The notes under the pieces were generated by a model. It worked only from the letters and a program-made list of their open reading frames with translations, searched no databases and was not told the origin of the DNA. From contig NZ_QWEY01000009.1 of the NCBI RefSeq assembly GCF_003443995.1, forward strand, positions 150,272 through 214,271: a stretch of 64,000 nucleotides of DNA, read 5' to 3'. Positions 17,381-26,755 of the stretch are shown here, one piece after another (position 1 is the first letter of the stretch; every line of letters begins with the position of its first letter). The translations under genes were made by a program, and so were the position numbers. The stretch is from Pseudotabrizicola alkalilacus (GTDB lineage: Bacteria > Pseudomonadota > Alphaproteobacteria > Rhodobacterales > Rhodobacteraceae).

Positions 17381-18506
17381 GGCCGCGCACAGACGGGATT
17401 ACCGGGTTGATCTGTTGCGCGGCATCGCGCTGATCATGATTTTCATCAACCATATTCCGGGCACCGCCTGGGAGCATGTGACCTCGCGCAATTTCGGGTT
17501 CTCCGATGCGGCAGAGGGGTTTGTGCTGATGTCGGGGATTGCCACCGGGCTGGCCTATGGGCCGATCTTTCTACGCAGCCCGCGCCCGTCATGGACGGAG
17601 GCGCTCCGGCCCTGGCGGCGGGTGCTGACGCTTTGGTGGGTGCATGTGCTGGTGGTGCTGTGCATTGTGGCGCTGTTTGCGCTGACGGTGCAGCATCCGG
17701 CGGTGGCGGTGATGGCGGAAAAACGCAACATCGCCCCGGCGCTGGAAAATCCGGCGCTGTTTGTGCCCGGACTAATCGTGCTTGGCCATCAGTTTGCCTA
17801 TGCCGATATTCTGCCGCTGTATATCGTGCTTCTGCTGGCGGCTCCGGCGCTGTTGGCTGCGGCGGTGCGCTGGCCGCGCGGGGTGATGGTGGCATCTGTG
17901 CTGGTCTGGTTCGCGGTTGGGCTGCTGCGGATCAGAATGCCGACCTGGCCGCTGGATTACGGCTGGTTTTTCAATCCGCTGGCATGGCAGGTGATTTTCG
18001 TGGCCGGATTGCTGACCGGGCTTGCGATGCGGCAAGGGCGGCGATGGCTGCCGTTCAGGCCATGGGCATTCTGGCTGGCCGTCGGCTTTCTGGTGCTCGC
18101 GGCGGTCTGGGTGCAGGTGCCGGTTGTGGCGGCCACCGGGGGGCATGGGCTTTGGCTGTTGTATGAATACGCGGGTGCGCCGTCGGTGTTCACCTCGTTT
18201 GACAAGAGCTTTGCCCATCTGCCGCGCTTGCTGCACATTCTGGCGCTGGCCTATGTCCTGAGCGCGCTGCCAGCCCTGACGCAGATTGCCGAAAGCCCAA
18301 AGGTGGCGCCGCTGATCCTGTTGGGGCAACATGCGCTGCCGGTCTTTGCTGTCAGTACGGTGCTGGCCTATGGCGCACAGGTGGCAAAGGCGATGGCGGG
18401 GCCGTCATTTGTGCTGGATACGGTGCTGATCGCCTGTGGGCTTGTGGTGCTGTTTGCGATTGCCGGGTGGCAGCGCGGGCGCAAGCCGCGCCGGATGGTG
18501 GGCTGA
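17355..18506 (+). CDS. opgC: OpgC family glucan succinyltransferase (membrane acyltransferase)
   Basis: A polytopic membrane protein of 383 residues, about ten hydrophobic segments, of the OpgC_C family. The N-terminal signature DYRVDLLRGIALIMIFINHI and NFGFSDAAEGFVLMSGIATG are characteristic. R. sphaeroides OpgC adds succinyl groups to periplasmic glucans. ATG 17355 is preferred because GGAG at 17345-17348 lies six bases upstream; ATG 17370 is also in frame. It overlaps the end of opgH, consistent with the four-gene operon. The acyl group here is inferred from the R. sphaeroides parallel. Confidence 0.88.
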   Translation: MARKPMSPEAAHRRDYRVDLLRGIALIMIFINHIPGTAWEHVTSRNFGFSDAAEGFVLMSGIATGLAYGPIFLRSPRPSWTEALRPWRRVLTLWWVHVLVVLCIVALFALTVQHPAVAVMAEKRNIAPALENPALFVPGLIVLGHQFAYADILPLYIVLLLAAPALLAAAVRWPRGVMVASVLVWFAVGLLRIRMPTWPLDYGWFFNPLAWQVIFVAGLLTGLAMRQGRRWLPFRPWAFWLAVGFLVLAAVWVQVPVVAATGGHGLWLLYEYAGAPSVFTSFDKSFAHLPRLLHILALAYVLSALPALTQIAESPKVAPLILLGQHALPVFAVSTVLAYGAQVAKAMAGPSFVLDTVLIACGLVVLFAIAGWQRGRKPRRMVG

Positions 18507-18624
18507 ACCGGGTCAGCCTGCCGGTCCTGATCACATATGGGCAGGCCAATGGCGCAGGAATGGCCCAGTGCCGGGTTGAGGCGGGACATAACCCGCCAAG
18601 CGCAGGCCGCCGCCGGTTGCTGCT

Positions 18625-18647
18625 TACAAAATACTCCCGCCGGAGGC
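18625..18647 (-). terminator. Candidate rho-independent terminator of dapF-mtaB
   Basis: On the minus strand, just after the mtaB stop, CTCC-GGCG-GGAG (18634-18645) forms a short stem with a GGCG loop and is followed by TATTTTG. A second inverted repeat, GGCGGG-N6-CCCGCC at 18580-18597, lies between the convergent opgC and mtaB genes and may serve the other strand, but has no T-run. Confidence 0.6.
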
Positions 18648-18649
18648 TC

Positions 18650-19933
18650 TCAGGCCAGCCCGGTGTGCGCCATCAGGCGCGTGGTGCCAAACCCGTCGAT
18701 GCGCGCGGTGATGATCTGGCCCTCGGGCTGATCGGTGCTGACATCCACCTCGGTAAACTGTTCGGTCCGGCCCATGCGTGGGCCTTCCATCAGGATGCGG
18801 TGGGTCTGGCCCAGTTGCGCCTGCAGGTGGCGGGTCAGCGCCGCCTCGCCTTTGGCACGCAACTGTGCAGCGCGGGCCTTGATGTCGGGGCCTTTCAGCT
18901 GGGGCATCCGGGCGGCGGGCGTGCCCTTGCGCGGGCTGAAGGGGAACACGTGCAGGAAGGTCAGGCCGCAGTCATCCACCAGCTTCAGGCTGTTGTCGAA
19001 CATTGCTTCGGTTTCGGTCGGAAAGCCTGCGATGATATCGGCGCCGAACACCATGTCGGGCCGCAACCGGCGGGCCTCTTCGCAGAACCGGATGGCATCG
19101 TCGCGCAGGTGACGGCGCTTCATCCGTTTCAGGATCATGTCATCGCCCGCCTGCAAGGACAGGTGCAGATGCGGCATCAGGCGCGGTTCCGTCGCAATGG
19201 CCAGCATCAGATTGTCATCCGCCTCGATCGAGTCGATTGATGAAATCCGCAGGCGGGACAGGTCGGGCACCAGCCGCAGGATGCGCATCACCAGATCGCC
19301 CAGACGCGGCGTGGCGGGCAGGTCAGCGCCCCAGGAGGTGAGGTCAACGCCGGTCAGCACCACCTCGTTAAAGCCCTTGTCCACCAGCCGCTTGATCTGG
19401 TCGATCACCACCCCGGCGGGCACCGAGCGCGAATTGCCGCGACCGTAAGGGATGATGCAGAAGGTGCAGCGGTGGTCACACCCGTTCTGCACCTGAACAT
19501 AGGCGCGGTGGCGCCCGAACCCGTCGATCAGGTGACCCGCCGTTTCGCGCACCGACATGACGTCATCGACCTGCACCTTTTCGGTCTGGCCGATGAAATC
19601 GGGACTGGTGAGGGAAGGGTGGGCGAGGCCGGTCCAGGTCTCTGCCTGCATCTTTTCGTGGTTCCCGATCACGCGGGTCACTTCGGCCATGGCGGCAAAG
19701 GTTTCCGGCTCGGTCTGCGCCGCGCAGCCGGTCACGATCACCGGCGCACCGGGGTTCTCGCGCGACAGGCGGCGAATCTCTTGTTTGGCCTTGCGCACGG
19801 CTTCGGCGGTGACGGCGCAGGTGTTGACGATCACGGCCCCTTGCAGGCCCGCAGCTTCGGCCAGTTCCTTCATTGCTTCGGATTCGTAAGCGTTCAGGCG
19901 GCAGCCAAGAGTGGCGAACACGGGCGCGGTCAT
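18650..19933 (-). CDS. mtaB: tRNA (N6-L-threonylcarbamoyladenosine(37)-C2)-methylthiotransferase MtaB
   Basis: Radical-SAM methylthiotransferase of 427 residues that converts t6A37 to ms2t6A37 in ANN-decoding tRNAs. The N-terminal domain has the three auxiliary cluster cysteines C11, C39 and C70. The radical-SAM triad is C152-x3-C156-x2-C159 in [25 protein letters not shown]-like C-terminal region ends the protein. The residues [12 protein letters not shown] mark MtaB rather than MiaB. The start overlaps dapF by four bases (ATGA). A tRNA-Lys(UUU) gene, a substrate class for this enzyme, lies about 1 kb away. Confidence 0.93.
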   Translation of the reverse strand: MTAPVFATLGCRLNAYESEAMKELAEAAGLQGAVIVNTCAVTAEAVRKAKQEIRRLSRENPGAPVIVTGCAAQTEPETFAAMAEVTRVIGNHEKMQAETWTGLAHPSLTSPDFIGQTEKVQVDDVMSVRETAGHLIDGFGRHRAYVQVQNGCDHRCTFCIIPYGRGNSRSVPAGVVIDQIKRLVDKGFNEVVLTGVDLTSWGADLPATPRLGDLVMRILRLVPDLSRLRISSIDSIEADDNLMLAIATEPRLMPHLHLSLQAGDDMILKRMKRRHLRDDAIRFCEEARRLRPDMVFGADIIAGFPTETEAMFDNSLKLVDDCGLTFLHVFPFSPRKGTPAARMPQLKGPDIKARAAQLRAKGEAALTRHLQAQLGQTHRILMEGPRMGRTEQFTEVDVSTDQPEGQIITARIDGFGTTRLMAHTGLA

Positions 19934-20772
19934 GGGTGGGCGGCCAGAAAATCGGGCGTGAGCCAGCCGTCAAACACATGTGCGACCGGCCCGGTCAGCC
20001 AGACGCCATCGTCGCGCCAGTCCACCTGCAGCACCCCGCCATCAAGGTCGAGCGTCACCTGACGCCCGGTCAACCCGCGCAGATGGGCCGCTACGGCGGT
20101 GGCGCAGGCCCCCGAGCCACAGGCGAGCGTGATCCCGGTGCCACGTTCCCACACCCGCATACGCAGGTGGTCGGGGCCGATGAGGGAGGCAAATTCAACA
20201 TTGGTGTGCTGGGGGAACAGCGGGTCATGCTCAAAACGCTGGCCAAGCCCCGCCACATCCACCGCTTCGGCATCGGCGACAAACAGGACGCAATGCGGGT
20301 TGCCCATGCCGACCGCGACCGGGTCGCCGGGCAGCGGCAGATGCAAGGGGTCCACAGCATGGGACAATGGCACCGACTGCCAGTCGAGTTGCGGCGCGCC
20401 CATGTTGACCGACACCCGGCCATCGGGCAGGCGACGGGCCGACAGGGTGCCGCGTGCGGTGGTCAGGGTGATCGCATCCTGCCCCAGCCCGCGCATCACC
20501 AGATCCGACACACAGCGCGTGGCATTGCCGCAAGCCCCGGCACGGCTGCCGTCGCTGTTCCAGAAATCGAGGGTAAAATCTGTCCCCGCCGCACCATCGC
20601 GGATCTCGGCCAGCTGGTCAAAGCCGACACCGCGATTGCGGTCGCCCAAAGCCCGCGCCAGCGCAGGAGTCGTCACCGCCCCGCGCCCGCGCGAGTCGAT
20701 CACCACGAAGTCATTGCCTGCGCCGTGCATTTTCAGAAAGGGCAGGCCGTTTGGCGGGGTCATATGGTCCAT
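19930..20772 (-). CDS. dapF: Diaminopimelate epimerase
   Basis: Cytoplasmic enzyme of 280 residues that interconverts LL- and meso-diaminopimelate for lysine and peptidoglycan synthesis. The two catalytic cysteines are C81 in GACGNATRC and C218 in [10 protein letters not shown]. The N-terminal [15 protein letters not shown] is diagnostic. Start ATG 20772 is used; ATG 20763 is in frame and nearly as likely. It is upstream of and overlaps mtaB, a pairing commonly seen in Rhodobacterales. Confidence 0.94.
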   Translation of the reverse strand: MDHMTPPNGLPFLKMHGAGNDFVVIDSRGRGAVTTPALARALGDRNRGVGFDQLAEIRDGAAGTDFTLDFWNSDGSRAGACGNATRCVSDLVMRGLGQDAITLTTARGTLSARRLPDGRVSVNMGAPQLDWQSVPLSHAVDPLHLPLPGDPVAVGMGNPHCVLFVADAEAVDVAGLGQRFEHDPLFPQHTNVEFASLIGPDHLRMRVWERGTGITLACGSGACATAVAAHLRGLTGRQVTLDLDGGVLQVDWRDDGVWLTGPVAHVFDGWLTPDFLAAHP

Positions 20773-20869
20773 GCGGCGCGATATACGCCCGATCAGGGAT
20801 ATTTGCCAGAGGCTGCATCTTTTGCCCTTGACCCCATCCGTCGCTGACCTTAATCAGCGCCCAAGTTGT

Positions 20870-20945
20870 GGGCCGGTAGCTCAGTTGGTAGAGCAGCTGA
20901 CTTTTAATCAGCGGGTCACAGGTTCGAATCCTGTCCGGCTCACCA
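20870..20945 (+). tRNA. tRNA-Lys (anticodon UUU), CCA encoded
   Basis: A full cloverleaf is visible. The acceptor stem GGGCCGG (20870-20876) pairs with CCGGCTC (20935-20941, one G-T pair), discriminator A and encoded CCA follow, the D arm contains TAGCTCAGTTGGTAGAGC, and the T arm is ACAGG-TTCGAAT-CCTGT. The anticodon loop CTTTTAA puts TTT at 20903-20905, giving lysine. Confidence 0.97.
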
Positions 20946-21149
20946 CTTCTTATATTTTTTCTGCAAGGCAACACGATCGCTTTGATTTCATGGCCGCGTG
21001 TCGCCTTTTCTGGCAGAGATGGTTTCAGTGTCATGTCTGTCAGGTGCCGGGGGCGAAGATTTATCTGCCTTTCCGCGTAAGTTTGCCTGTTTGCGAGAAT
21101 CGCATTGGTTGCCCTTGGGGGTGGCTTTTTTCTGATGTGCAGATCCGCT

Positions 21150-21941
21150 TTATGGTCCGGTGGATGACGGTGCGGAACAGCTCTGCGCCTGATCTGATTC
21201 CAGATTGATCTGGTAGCTTATCACGGATCCGGCCTGCAAAAGATGGACTTCATAGGCCGGGGGCAAGCAGCTGGGTTTGTGCTTGTAGGCGCCGGTCAGC
21301 GACAGGCTGAGCCCATGGCCGATGGCGGTGCAGGTGCTGGCAGTGACACCAGCCCATTGCGTTTGCATGGCGCGGTGGCTGTGACCTGCGATGATCCTGC
21401 AGATTGGGCTGCCCTGCACCAGTGCGGCCAGCGGGGCGGCGCCGGCAAAGCCAGGTTTGTCCAGATGCGGTGCACCGGTCGGAAAGGGGGGGTGGTGCAG
21501 TGCAAGGATCACCGGACCCGTCGCATCTGCAAGCGCATCTTGCAGCCACCCCAGCCGCAGGGCATCAACACCACCGCTTCCATCCGGCAGATTGCTGTCC
21601 AGCGCGATCAGGATGGCATCGCCGATCCGGCGGGTGAAGCTGAGGTGGTCAGGCGCAAAGTCAGCCCAGTCGGCAAAGGCCTCGCGAAAGTCCTCGGGGC
21701 GGTCATGATTGCCGGACAAAGGCAACAGCGGCACCGGGGCGGCGCGCAACAGGTCTGCGGCGGCGGTATAGTCAGCGGCGCTGCGGTCGATGATATCGCC
21801 GGTCAGCACGATGGCATCGGGCCGCCGGTCCATCGCCGCGATCTGGGCAAAGGCCTGCCGCATCGCCTGTGCCGGGTCGTGGCAGGGATCGGCCCCGTCG
21901 TCGCGAAGATGAGGATCGGTGATCTGGGCGATCAGCGTCAC
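21150..21941 (-). CDS. CpdA-like metallophosphoesterase (cyclic nucleotide/glycerophosphodiester phosphodiesterase family)
   Basis: A 263-residue binuclear-metal phosphoesterase with the full motif set: DPHLRD at the N-terminus, GDIIDR, GNHDR, LHHPPF and GHSHR. This matches the class III cyclic-nucleotide phosphodiesterase/GpdQ family. There is no signal peptide, so it should act in the cytoplasm. Its start overlaps the permease gene by four bases (ATGA), placing it last in a four-gene ABC importer operon. That suggests it hydrolyses an imported phosphodiester rather than housekeeping cAMP; this is inference from context. Confidence 0.82.
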   Translation of the reverse strand: MTLIAQITDPHLRDDGADPCHDPAQAMRQAFAQIAAMDRRPDAIVLTGDIIDRSAADYTAAADLLRAAPVPLLPLSGNHDRPEDFREAFADWADFAPDHLSFTRRIGDAILIALDSNLPDGSGGVDALRLGWLQDALADATGPVILALHHPPFPTGAPHLDKPGFAGAAPLAALVQGSPICRIIAGHSHRAMQTQWAGVTASTCTAIGHGLSLSLTGAYKHKPSCLPPAYEVHLLQAGSVISYQINLESDQAQSCSAPSSTGP

Positions 21942-23611
21942 AGCAGGCTCCCCCGCCGCCCCATCAGGCTGAGGACGATCAGCGGCAGCGCTGTTGTGAT
22001 CAGGATTGTCAAAAACGCCATTGCCATACCCAGCCCGACCGAACCTTGTTCAAACTGTCGCCAGATATAGGTGGAGATGGTCGATACGCCAACCGGGGCC
22101 ACCACCACCGAGGCCACCAGCTCGCGCGTGGCAACGGCAAAGACCAGCAGCATCGCGGCCAGCAGGCTGGGCGCGATCAGTGGCAGCAGAATGCGGCGAA
22201 AGGCTGTCAGGGGCGAGGCCCCGAACACCCGCGCTGCCGCCTCCAGATTGTCGCCGATCTGGTGAAAGGCGGCGGTGGCATAGCGCACCGGCTGCGGCAG
22301 CAGGATGCAGCAATAGGCCAGCAGCAGGATCAGCGCGGTGTTATAGGGGGTGACCGGCAGCCAGGGCTGGTTCCACGCCAGGATCAGCCCCACCGCCACC
22401 ACGATGCCCGGCAGCGCATTGGGCAGGATTGTCAGCACATCGAGCACGCCGCGCCCGCGCGCGCGTGATTTGACCACCGCATAGGCTGACAGCGCACCCA
22501 GCAGCCCGGTAACCAGTGCCGCCGCCACGCCCAGCGACAGGCTGGTGCCCAGAGCCCGCAAGGCGCCGGTGGTATCGCCCAGAATGGCGGCAAAATTATC
22601 CGGCCCGAGGTTGGACCAGACCAGCCCGCCAGAAATGGTTCTTGACAGCGCCCCGGCCAGAATCGCCAGAAGCGGCAGGCCGGTCGCCACGAATGCCACC
22701 AGTCCAAACGTCAGCAGCACCGGCCATTTCCATGGCCCCAGATCCCGTTTGGCCGTGCCTTGCGGTTTGCCGGTGGTCGCCTCATAAGACCGGCGGCTCA
22801 GAACCCAGCGCTGCAGCATGAAGGCCCCGAAGGACAGCGCCACCAGCACCAGCGACAGAATCGCAGCCCCCGGCAGATCAATCGGCCAGTCCGACACGCG
22901 CAGGTCAATGGCCGTGACCAGCACATCGAACCCGGCGCGCGAGCCAAGCGCTGCGGGGGTGCCATACTCCTCGATAGCCATGGCAAACACCAGCAGCAGG
23001 CTGGCGGCCAGACCGGGGGTGGACAGCGGCAGCGTCACCCGCCAGAACGCCCGCATCGGGCTGGCCCCGAACACCCGTGCCACGTCGGCATAACGCGAGC
23101 CTACGGTTTCCAGCGTGCGCGACACGGCGAAATAGACCACCGGAAAGCTGTTCAGCGTCATGATGAAGACGATGCCGGGGACCGAGAACAGAAACCCTGT
23201 CAGATTGAACCCGGCCAGCTGCTCCAGATAACCGCGCGGTTGCAGCGTCATGATCCAGCCCAGCACGGCAATATAGGGCGGTATCATGAAGGGGATCAGG
23301 AACAGCACATCCCAGACTATCGCACCCGGCACCCTGAACAAGGCCCGCGCCACCGCCAGAGGGATCGCGATCAGGGCAGACAGCACAACCACCAGAACCC
23401 CGAGCAACAGGGTGTTGCCGGTCATGCCGATCAGCTTTGCATCGCCAAGCGCACCCGCAAACGCCGAAAAGGGCGCGGTGAGCGAGCCGCGCCCCAGTTC
23501 GGGAAAAATCGCCTGCAGGACGATGAACAGAAATGGCACGGCCACGACCAGACCCAGCCCCACCGCCGCAATGATGACAGACGGGCTGACCGTCTCGACT
23601 GACCGTGCCAT
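21938..23611 (-). CDS. ABC transporter permease, fused two-domain type (FbpB/AfuB/ThiP/PhnU-like)
   Basis: A 557-residue inner-membrane protein with two binding-protein-dependent transport domains in tandem, about 12 membrane segments. Each domain has its own EAA loop: VARVFGASPMRAFWRVTLPL in the first and ARVFGASPLTAFRRILLPL in the second. I start it at ATG 23611, eleven bases after the binding-protein stop; the longer upstream frame only overlaps that gene. The architecture is shared by ferric iron, thiamine, phosphonate and sugar-phosphate importers. Confidence 0.87.
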   Translation of the reverse strand: MARSVETVSPSVIIAAVGLGLVVAVPFLFIVLQAIFPELGRGSLTAPFSAFAGALGDAKLIGMTGNTLLLGVLVVVLSALIAIPLAVARALFRVPGAIVWDVLFLIPFMIPPYIAVLGWIMTLQPRGYLEQLAGFNLTGFLFSVPGIVFIMTLNSFPVVYFAVSRTLETVGSRYADVARVFGASPMRAFWRVTLPLSTPGLAASLLLVFAMAIEEYGTPAALGSRAGFDVLVTAIDLRVSDWPIDLPGAAILSLVLVALSFGAFMLQRWVLSRRSYEATTGKPQGTAKRDLGPWKWPVLLTFGLVAFVATGLPLLAILAGALSRTISGGLVWSNLGPDNFAAILGDTTGALRALGTSLSLGVAAALVTGLLGALSAYAVVKSRARGRGVLDVLTILPNALPGIVVAVGLILAWNQPWLPVTPYNTALILLLAYCCILLPQPVRYATAAFHQIGDNLEAAARVFGASPLTAFRRILLPLIAPSLLAAMLLVFAVATRELVASVVVAPVGVSTISTYIWRQFEQGSVGLGMAMAFLTILITTALPLIVLSLMGRRGSLL

Positions 23612-23621
23612 AGCTGTCTTC

Positions 23622-24575
23622 TTACTTGCCAAAGGTCTTGGCAAAGGACTCCAGCGTTTCGGCGCGTTTGCCGTAAACGGTGGCGGCGTCAATCGGCAGG
23701 ATCTTGAGGTCGCCGATCAGAGGGCGGTCGGCGGCAACATCGGTGCGCGCGGGCATCAGGTTCTGCTTCGCCACGATGGCCTGCCCGGCATCCGACAGCA
23801 TGTAGTCAACAAAGGCCTTGGCCTCGTCCTGATTGTCCGACCACTCCATGATCATCACCGGGCGTGGCGCAATGACGGTGCCACTTGACGGAAAGATCAC
23901 CTCGATCGACTCGCCCTTGGCCTTGCCGTTGAGCGAAATGTAATCGACCGCACCAAACACGGCGGCCTTGGCCCCTTGCAGCACGGGGTTCAGGGCATCG
24001 GCATTGGCACCGGCAACAATGGCACCATTGGCAGCAAGGCTTTCAAACATCGACATGTCACCATCAGCCGAAAGCGCTGCGACCAGTTCAAACGCCGAGC
24101 CTGACTGGGCCGGATCGGGCAGGTTCACCAGATCCTTGTATTCCGGCTTGGCCAGATCGGCCCATTCCGCCGGGCGCGGTGTGCCGGAGTTCGGGTTCCA
24201 CGCGATGGCCAGCGCGGCCACGCCTTGCGCGACGGCGGTGTCGGTTTTCAGGAAATCGGGCACCATGGCCGCATTCGGGCTGGTATAGGGCACCAGCCAG
24301 CCGCGTTCCGCAAAATCGGTCGCGGTGTCCCACGAAGCCGAAATCAGCACGTCGACGACCGGATTGGCAGCTTCCGCCTCGATCCGGGCCATGACCTTCC
24401 CGGTGGTGGCCTGAAAGAATTCAACCTTTATGCCGGTTTCGGCGGTAAAGCCCGCGGCCAGATCGGCGATCAGCTTTTCCGGGCCTGCTGTATAGACGGT
24501 GACATCGGCATATGCCGTGCCGGTTGCAAACAAGGCGGTTGCGGCCACGGTCGCGTGAAGGGCAGTTTTAAACAT
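23622..24575 (-). CDS. ABC transporter substrate-binding protein (AfuA/FbpA-like)
   Basis: A 317-residue periplasmic binding protein with a Sec signal peptide (MFKTALHATVAATALFATGT, cleavage near AYA-DV). The fold signature begins VTVYTAGPEKLIADLAAGF and includes WNPNSGTPRPAEWADL. Members bind ferric iron, hexose phosphates, phosphonates or thiamine; the tyrosine pair that binds iron in FbpA is not evident to me. ATG 24575 has AGGA seven bases upstream on its strand. It follows the ATPase gene by 13 bases. Substrate is unassigned; the downstream phosphodiesterase points to an organophosphate. Confidence 0.82.
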   Translation of the reverse strand: MFKTALHATVAATALFATGTAYADVTVYTAGPEKLIADLAAGFTAETGIKVEFFQATTGKVMARIEAEAANPVVDVLISASWDTATDFAERGWLVPYTSPNAAMVPDFLKTDTAVAQGVAALAIAWNPNSGTPRPAEWADLAKPEYKDLVNLPDPAQSGSAFELVAALSADGDMSMFESLAANGAIVAGANADALNPVLQGAKAAVFGAVDYISLNGKAKGESIEVIFPSSGTVIAPRPVMIMEWSDNQDEAKAFVDYMLSDAGQAIVAKQNLMPARTDVAADRPLIGDLKILPIDAATVYGKRAETLESFAKTFGK

Positions 24576-24588
24576 GGGTCTATCCTGA

Positions 24589-25683
24589 TTACATGGGGAC
24601 ATCGGCGCGCGCCGGAAACCAGCGCAGACGCTCGGGGAGAATCTGAAGCCCGATACGCTCCCCGGTGCGCATGCGGGTATCGCTTGAAATCTGAACGGTC
24701 CGGATCGCGCGCCCGGGTTCAGCCGCGCCGTCCAGCCGGACGGTCACGGTATAGCCGGTGTCACGGAACTGCGCCGCCAGCACCTCGCCCGTCAGCGCCG
24801 CCTGCCCGATCTCTGTCACCCGCAGTGCGCGGGGCGTGACCAGAACATCGGCCAAGGCCACTTCTGGCCCGCCAAGAGGGCCAAGGGCGCGTCCCGCACA
24901 GGACCAGCCCTGTGCGTCCCGCACGAGCCGCAGGATAGCACCCAGCCGCAGGAATTCGGCCACTTTGGGGCTGGCAGGCTGCTCGACCAGATGTTCGGGC
25001 GTGGCCAGCTGGGCAATCTGCCCGGCCTCCATCACCGCGACCTGATCGGCCAGCGTCAGCGCTTCGGACTGGTCATGCGTCACATAGATCGCGGTCAACC
25101 CAAGGCCCCGGATCAGCGCACCCAGTTCCGCCACCATGGTTTCGCGCAATTCGCGGTCCAGGTTCGACAACGGCTCGTCAAACAGCACGATGCGCGGCTC
25201 GCCCACGATGGCGCGGGCGATGGCGACGCGCTGCTGCTGCCCGCCCGACAAGGCTGCAGGGCTGCGCGCGGCCATGGCACCCAGACCGACCCGGTCCAGT
25301 GCGGCGGTCACGCGGGCCTCACGCTCTGCCCGTCCGATGCCCGCCATTTCCAGCGGAAAGGCCACATTGCCCGCCACCGTCAGATGCGGCCACAGGGCGT
25401 AATCCTGAAACACCATGCCAAGCTGTCGCTTTTCCGGCGGCACGAAAACACCCGGACCGGCAACCATCTGGCCATTGATCGAGATGTCGCCGGTGGTCGG
25501 GGCCAAAAGTCCCGCAACCAGCCGCAACAGTGTGGTTTTGCCACAGCCTGACGGCCCAAGCAGTGCCAGCGTTTGTCCGGCAGGCAGGGCCACGTCAATG
25601 CCACGCAAGATCTGTATGCCGCTATAGCTCAGCGTCAGGTTTTGCGCTGATATCGCCTGTTCTGAATTCCACTCGCCGCGCAA
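24589..25683 (-). CDS. ABC transporter ATP-binding protein (FbpC/AfuC/PotA-like)
   Basis: Importer ATPase of 364 residues, first gene of the ATPase-binding protein-permease-phosphodiesterase operon. Walker A is GPSGCGKTT, the signature LSGGQQQRVAIARA, and Walker B continues into [16 protein letters not shown]-terminal TOBE domain occupies the last 100 or so residues. No ATG is available near the N-terminus; the frame opens shortly before TTG 25683, with AAGGA about ten bases upstream on its strand, so a TTG start is likely. The sugar operon's deoR gene ends 180 bases upstream on the same strand. Confidence 0.88.
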   Translation of the reverse strand: MRGEWNSEQAISAQNLTLSYSGIQILRGIDVALPAGQTLALLGPSGCGKTTLLRLVAGLLAPTTGDISINGQMVAGPGVFVPPEKRQLGMVFQDYALWPHLTVAGNVAFPLEMAGIGRAEREARVTAALDRVGLGAMAARSPAALSGGQQQRVAIARAIVGEPRIVLFDEPLSNLDRELRETMVAELGALIRGLGLTAIYVTHDQSEALTLADQVAVMEAGQIAQLATPEHLVEQPASPKVAEFLRLGAILRLVRDAQGWSCAGRALGPLGGPEVALADVLVTPRALRVTEIGQAALTGEVLAAQFRDTGYTVTVRLDGAAEPGRAIRTVQISSDTRMRTGERIGLQILPERLRWFPARADVPM

Positions 25684-25862
25684 CGGGGTCTTGTCCTTTT
25701 CGGGGTTACCACTCCCCTAGGCGCATGGTGTGACGCGCAGATGACAATTCTGCACAACACAGGTCTGAAGTTCGGCCGCCCCGCGCCTGTGCGTCCATGA
25801 CGAAAGGTCACGCCAAAGAACCTGCGGGCAGGGTCAGAACACGGCGGGGGCGGGCCGGGCGG

Positions 25863-26672
25863 TCAGCTTGCGATCAGCAAGGCGATGCCGCGGGCCTCGA
25901 ATTCCTTGGCATCGGCATCCGAGATGCCGTCATCGGTGATGAAAGAGTGGATCACCTCCAGCGCGCCGAGGCGGGTGAACGAGCTTTTGTTGATCTTGGT
26001 CGAATCCGCCACCAGAAACACATGCGAGGCCGCGCGGATCATGGCCTCTTTCAGTTGCAGGTCGGCAAAGCTGGGATAGGTCAGCCCCGAATCCAACCCG
26101 ACGCCCGCAGTGGCAAGAAACAGTTTTCCGGCAAAGATGTTGCGGAAGTAATCCACCGACTTGTCACCCGACAGCGATAATGTCGGTGCCTTGAACTGAC
26201 CGCCGGGCATGTGCACCTGAAACCCCGGCACGGCACCAAGAGTGATGGCGATGTTGAGCGCATTGGTGATGACCGTCAGGTTCTTGCGGTTGACCAGCCG
26301 CAGCGCCACTTCGGTCGTGGTGGTGCCGGCATCAAGGATCAGGGTTTCGCCATCCTTGACCAGAGAAGCCGCCAAAGCACCGATCCGGCGCTTTTTGTCC
26401 ATGTTTTCCTGATGGTGCAGCACAAGGCTTTGAACTTGCACCGGCATGGAGTTGAGAAAAGCGCCGCCGTGCTCGCGGGTGACATGGCCCTCCTGGTCCA
26501 GCTTTTCCAGATCCTGCCGGATCGTCGCCTCGGACACCTGAAACGCGGCGGCCAGATCGCGGACGCGGGCTGCGCCTTCTTCCTGAATCCACTCCAGAAT
26601 GCGGCGGCGGCGCGGCTCAGACAGCAGCCCGACCATCGTGTCGTCGCGTGCGATGATGGGCTTTTGCTGCAA
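25863..26672 (-). CDS. DeoR family transcriptional repressor
   Basis: A 269-residue DeoR regulator with an N-terminal winged helix-turn-helix (RRRRILEWIQEEGAARVRDL then VSEATIRQDLEKLDQEGHV) and a C-terminal sugar-phosphate sensor with LILDAGTTTTEVALRL. I keep TTG 26672 because GGAG lies nine bases upstream on its strand; ATG 26636 is the alternative and fits the usual DeoR N-terminus. It is the last gene of the ribose-type transporter operon, and tandem ATCGAAA repeats in the divergent promoter region are its likely targets. The effector is probably a phosphorylated intermediate of the facing catabolic operon. Confidence 0.88.
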   Translation of the reverse strand: MQQKPIIARDDTMVGLLSEPRRRRILEWIQEEGAARVRDLAAAFQVSEATIRQDLEKLDQEGHVTREHGGAFLNSMPVQVQSLVLHHQENMDKKRRIGALAASLVKDGETLILDAGTTTTEVALRLVNRKNLTVITNALNIAITLGAVPGFQVHMPGGQFKAPTLSLSGDKSVDYFRNIFAGKLFLATAGVGLDSGLTYPSFADLQLKEAMIRAASHVFLVADSTKINKSSFTRLGALEVIHSFITDDGISDADAKEFEARGIALLIAS

Positions 26673-26755
26673 GAGGTCAGGCTCCGTTTGGCATGAATGA
26701 CAGGGGCAGGGTCTGTCCGGGTTCTACGTCATTGGCGTGTTCTGGCAAAGGGGCG

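Noticed and set aside
20870..21149. Integration site or genomic island downstream of tRNA-Lys
   Set aside because: No integrase and no repeated tRNA 3' end were seen in the window; the following genes look chromosomal.
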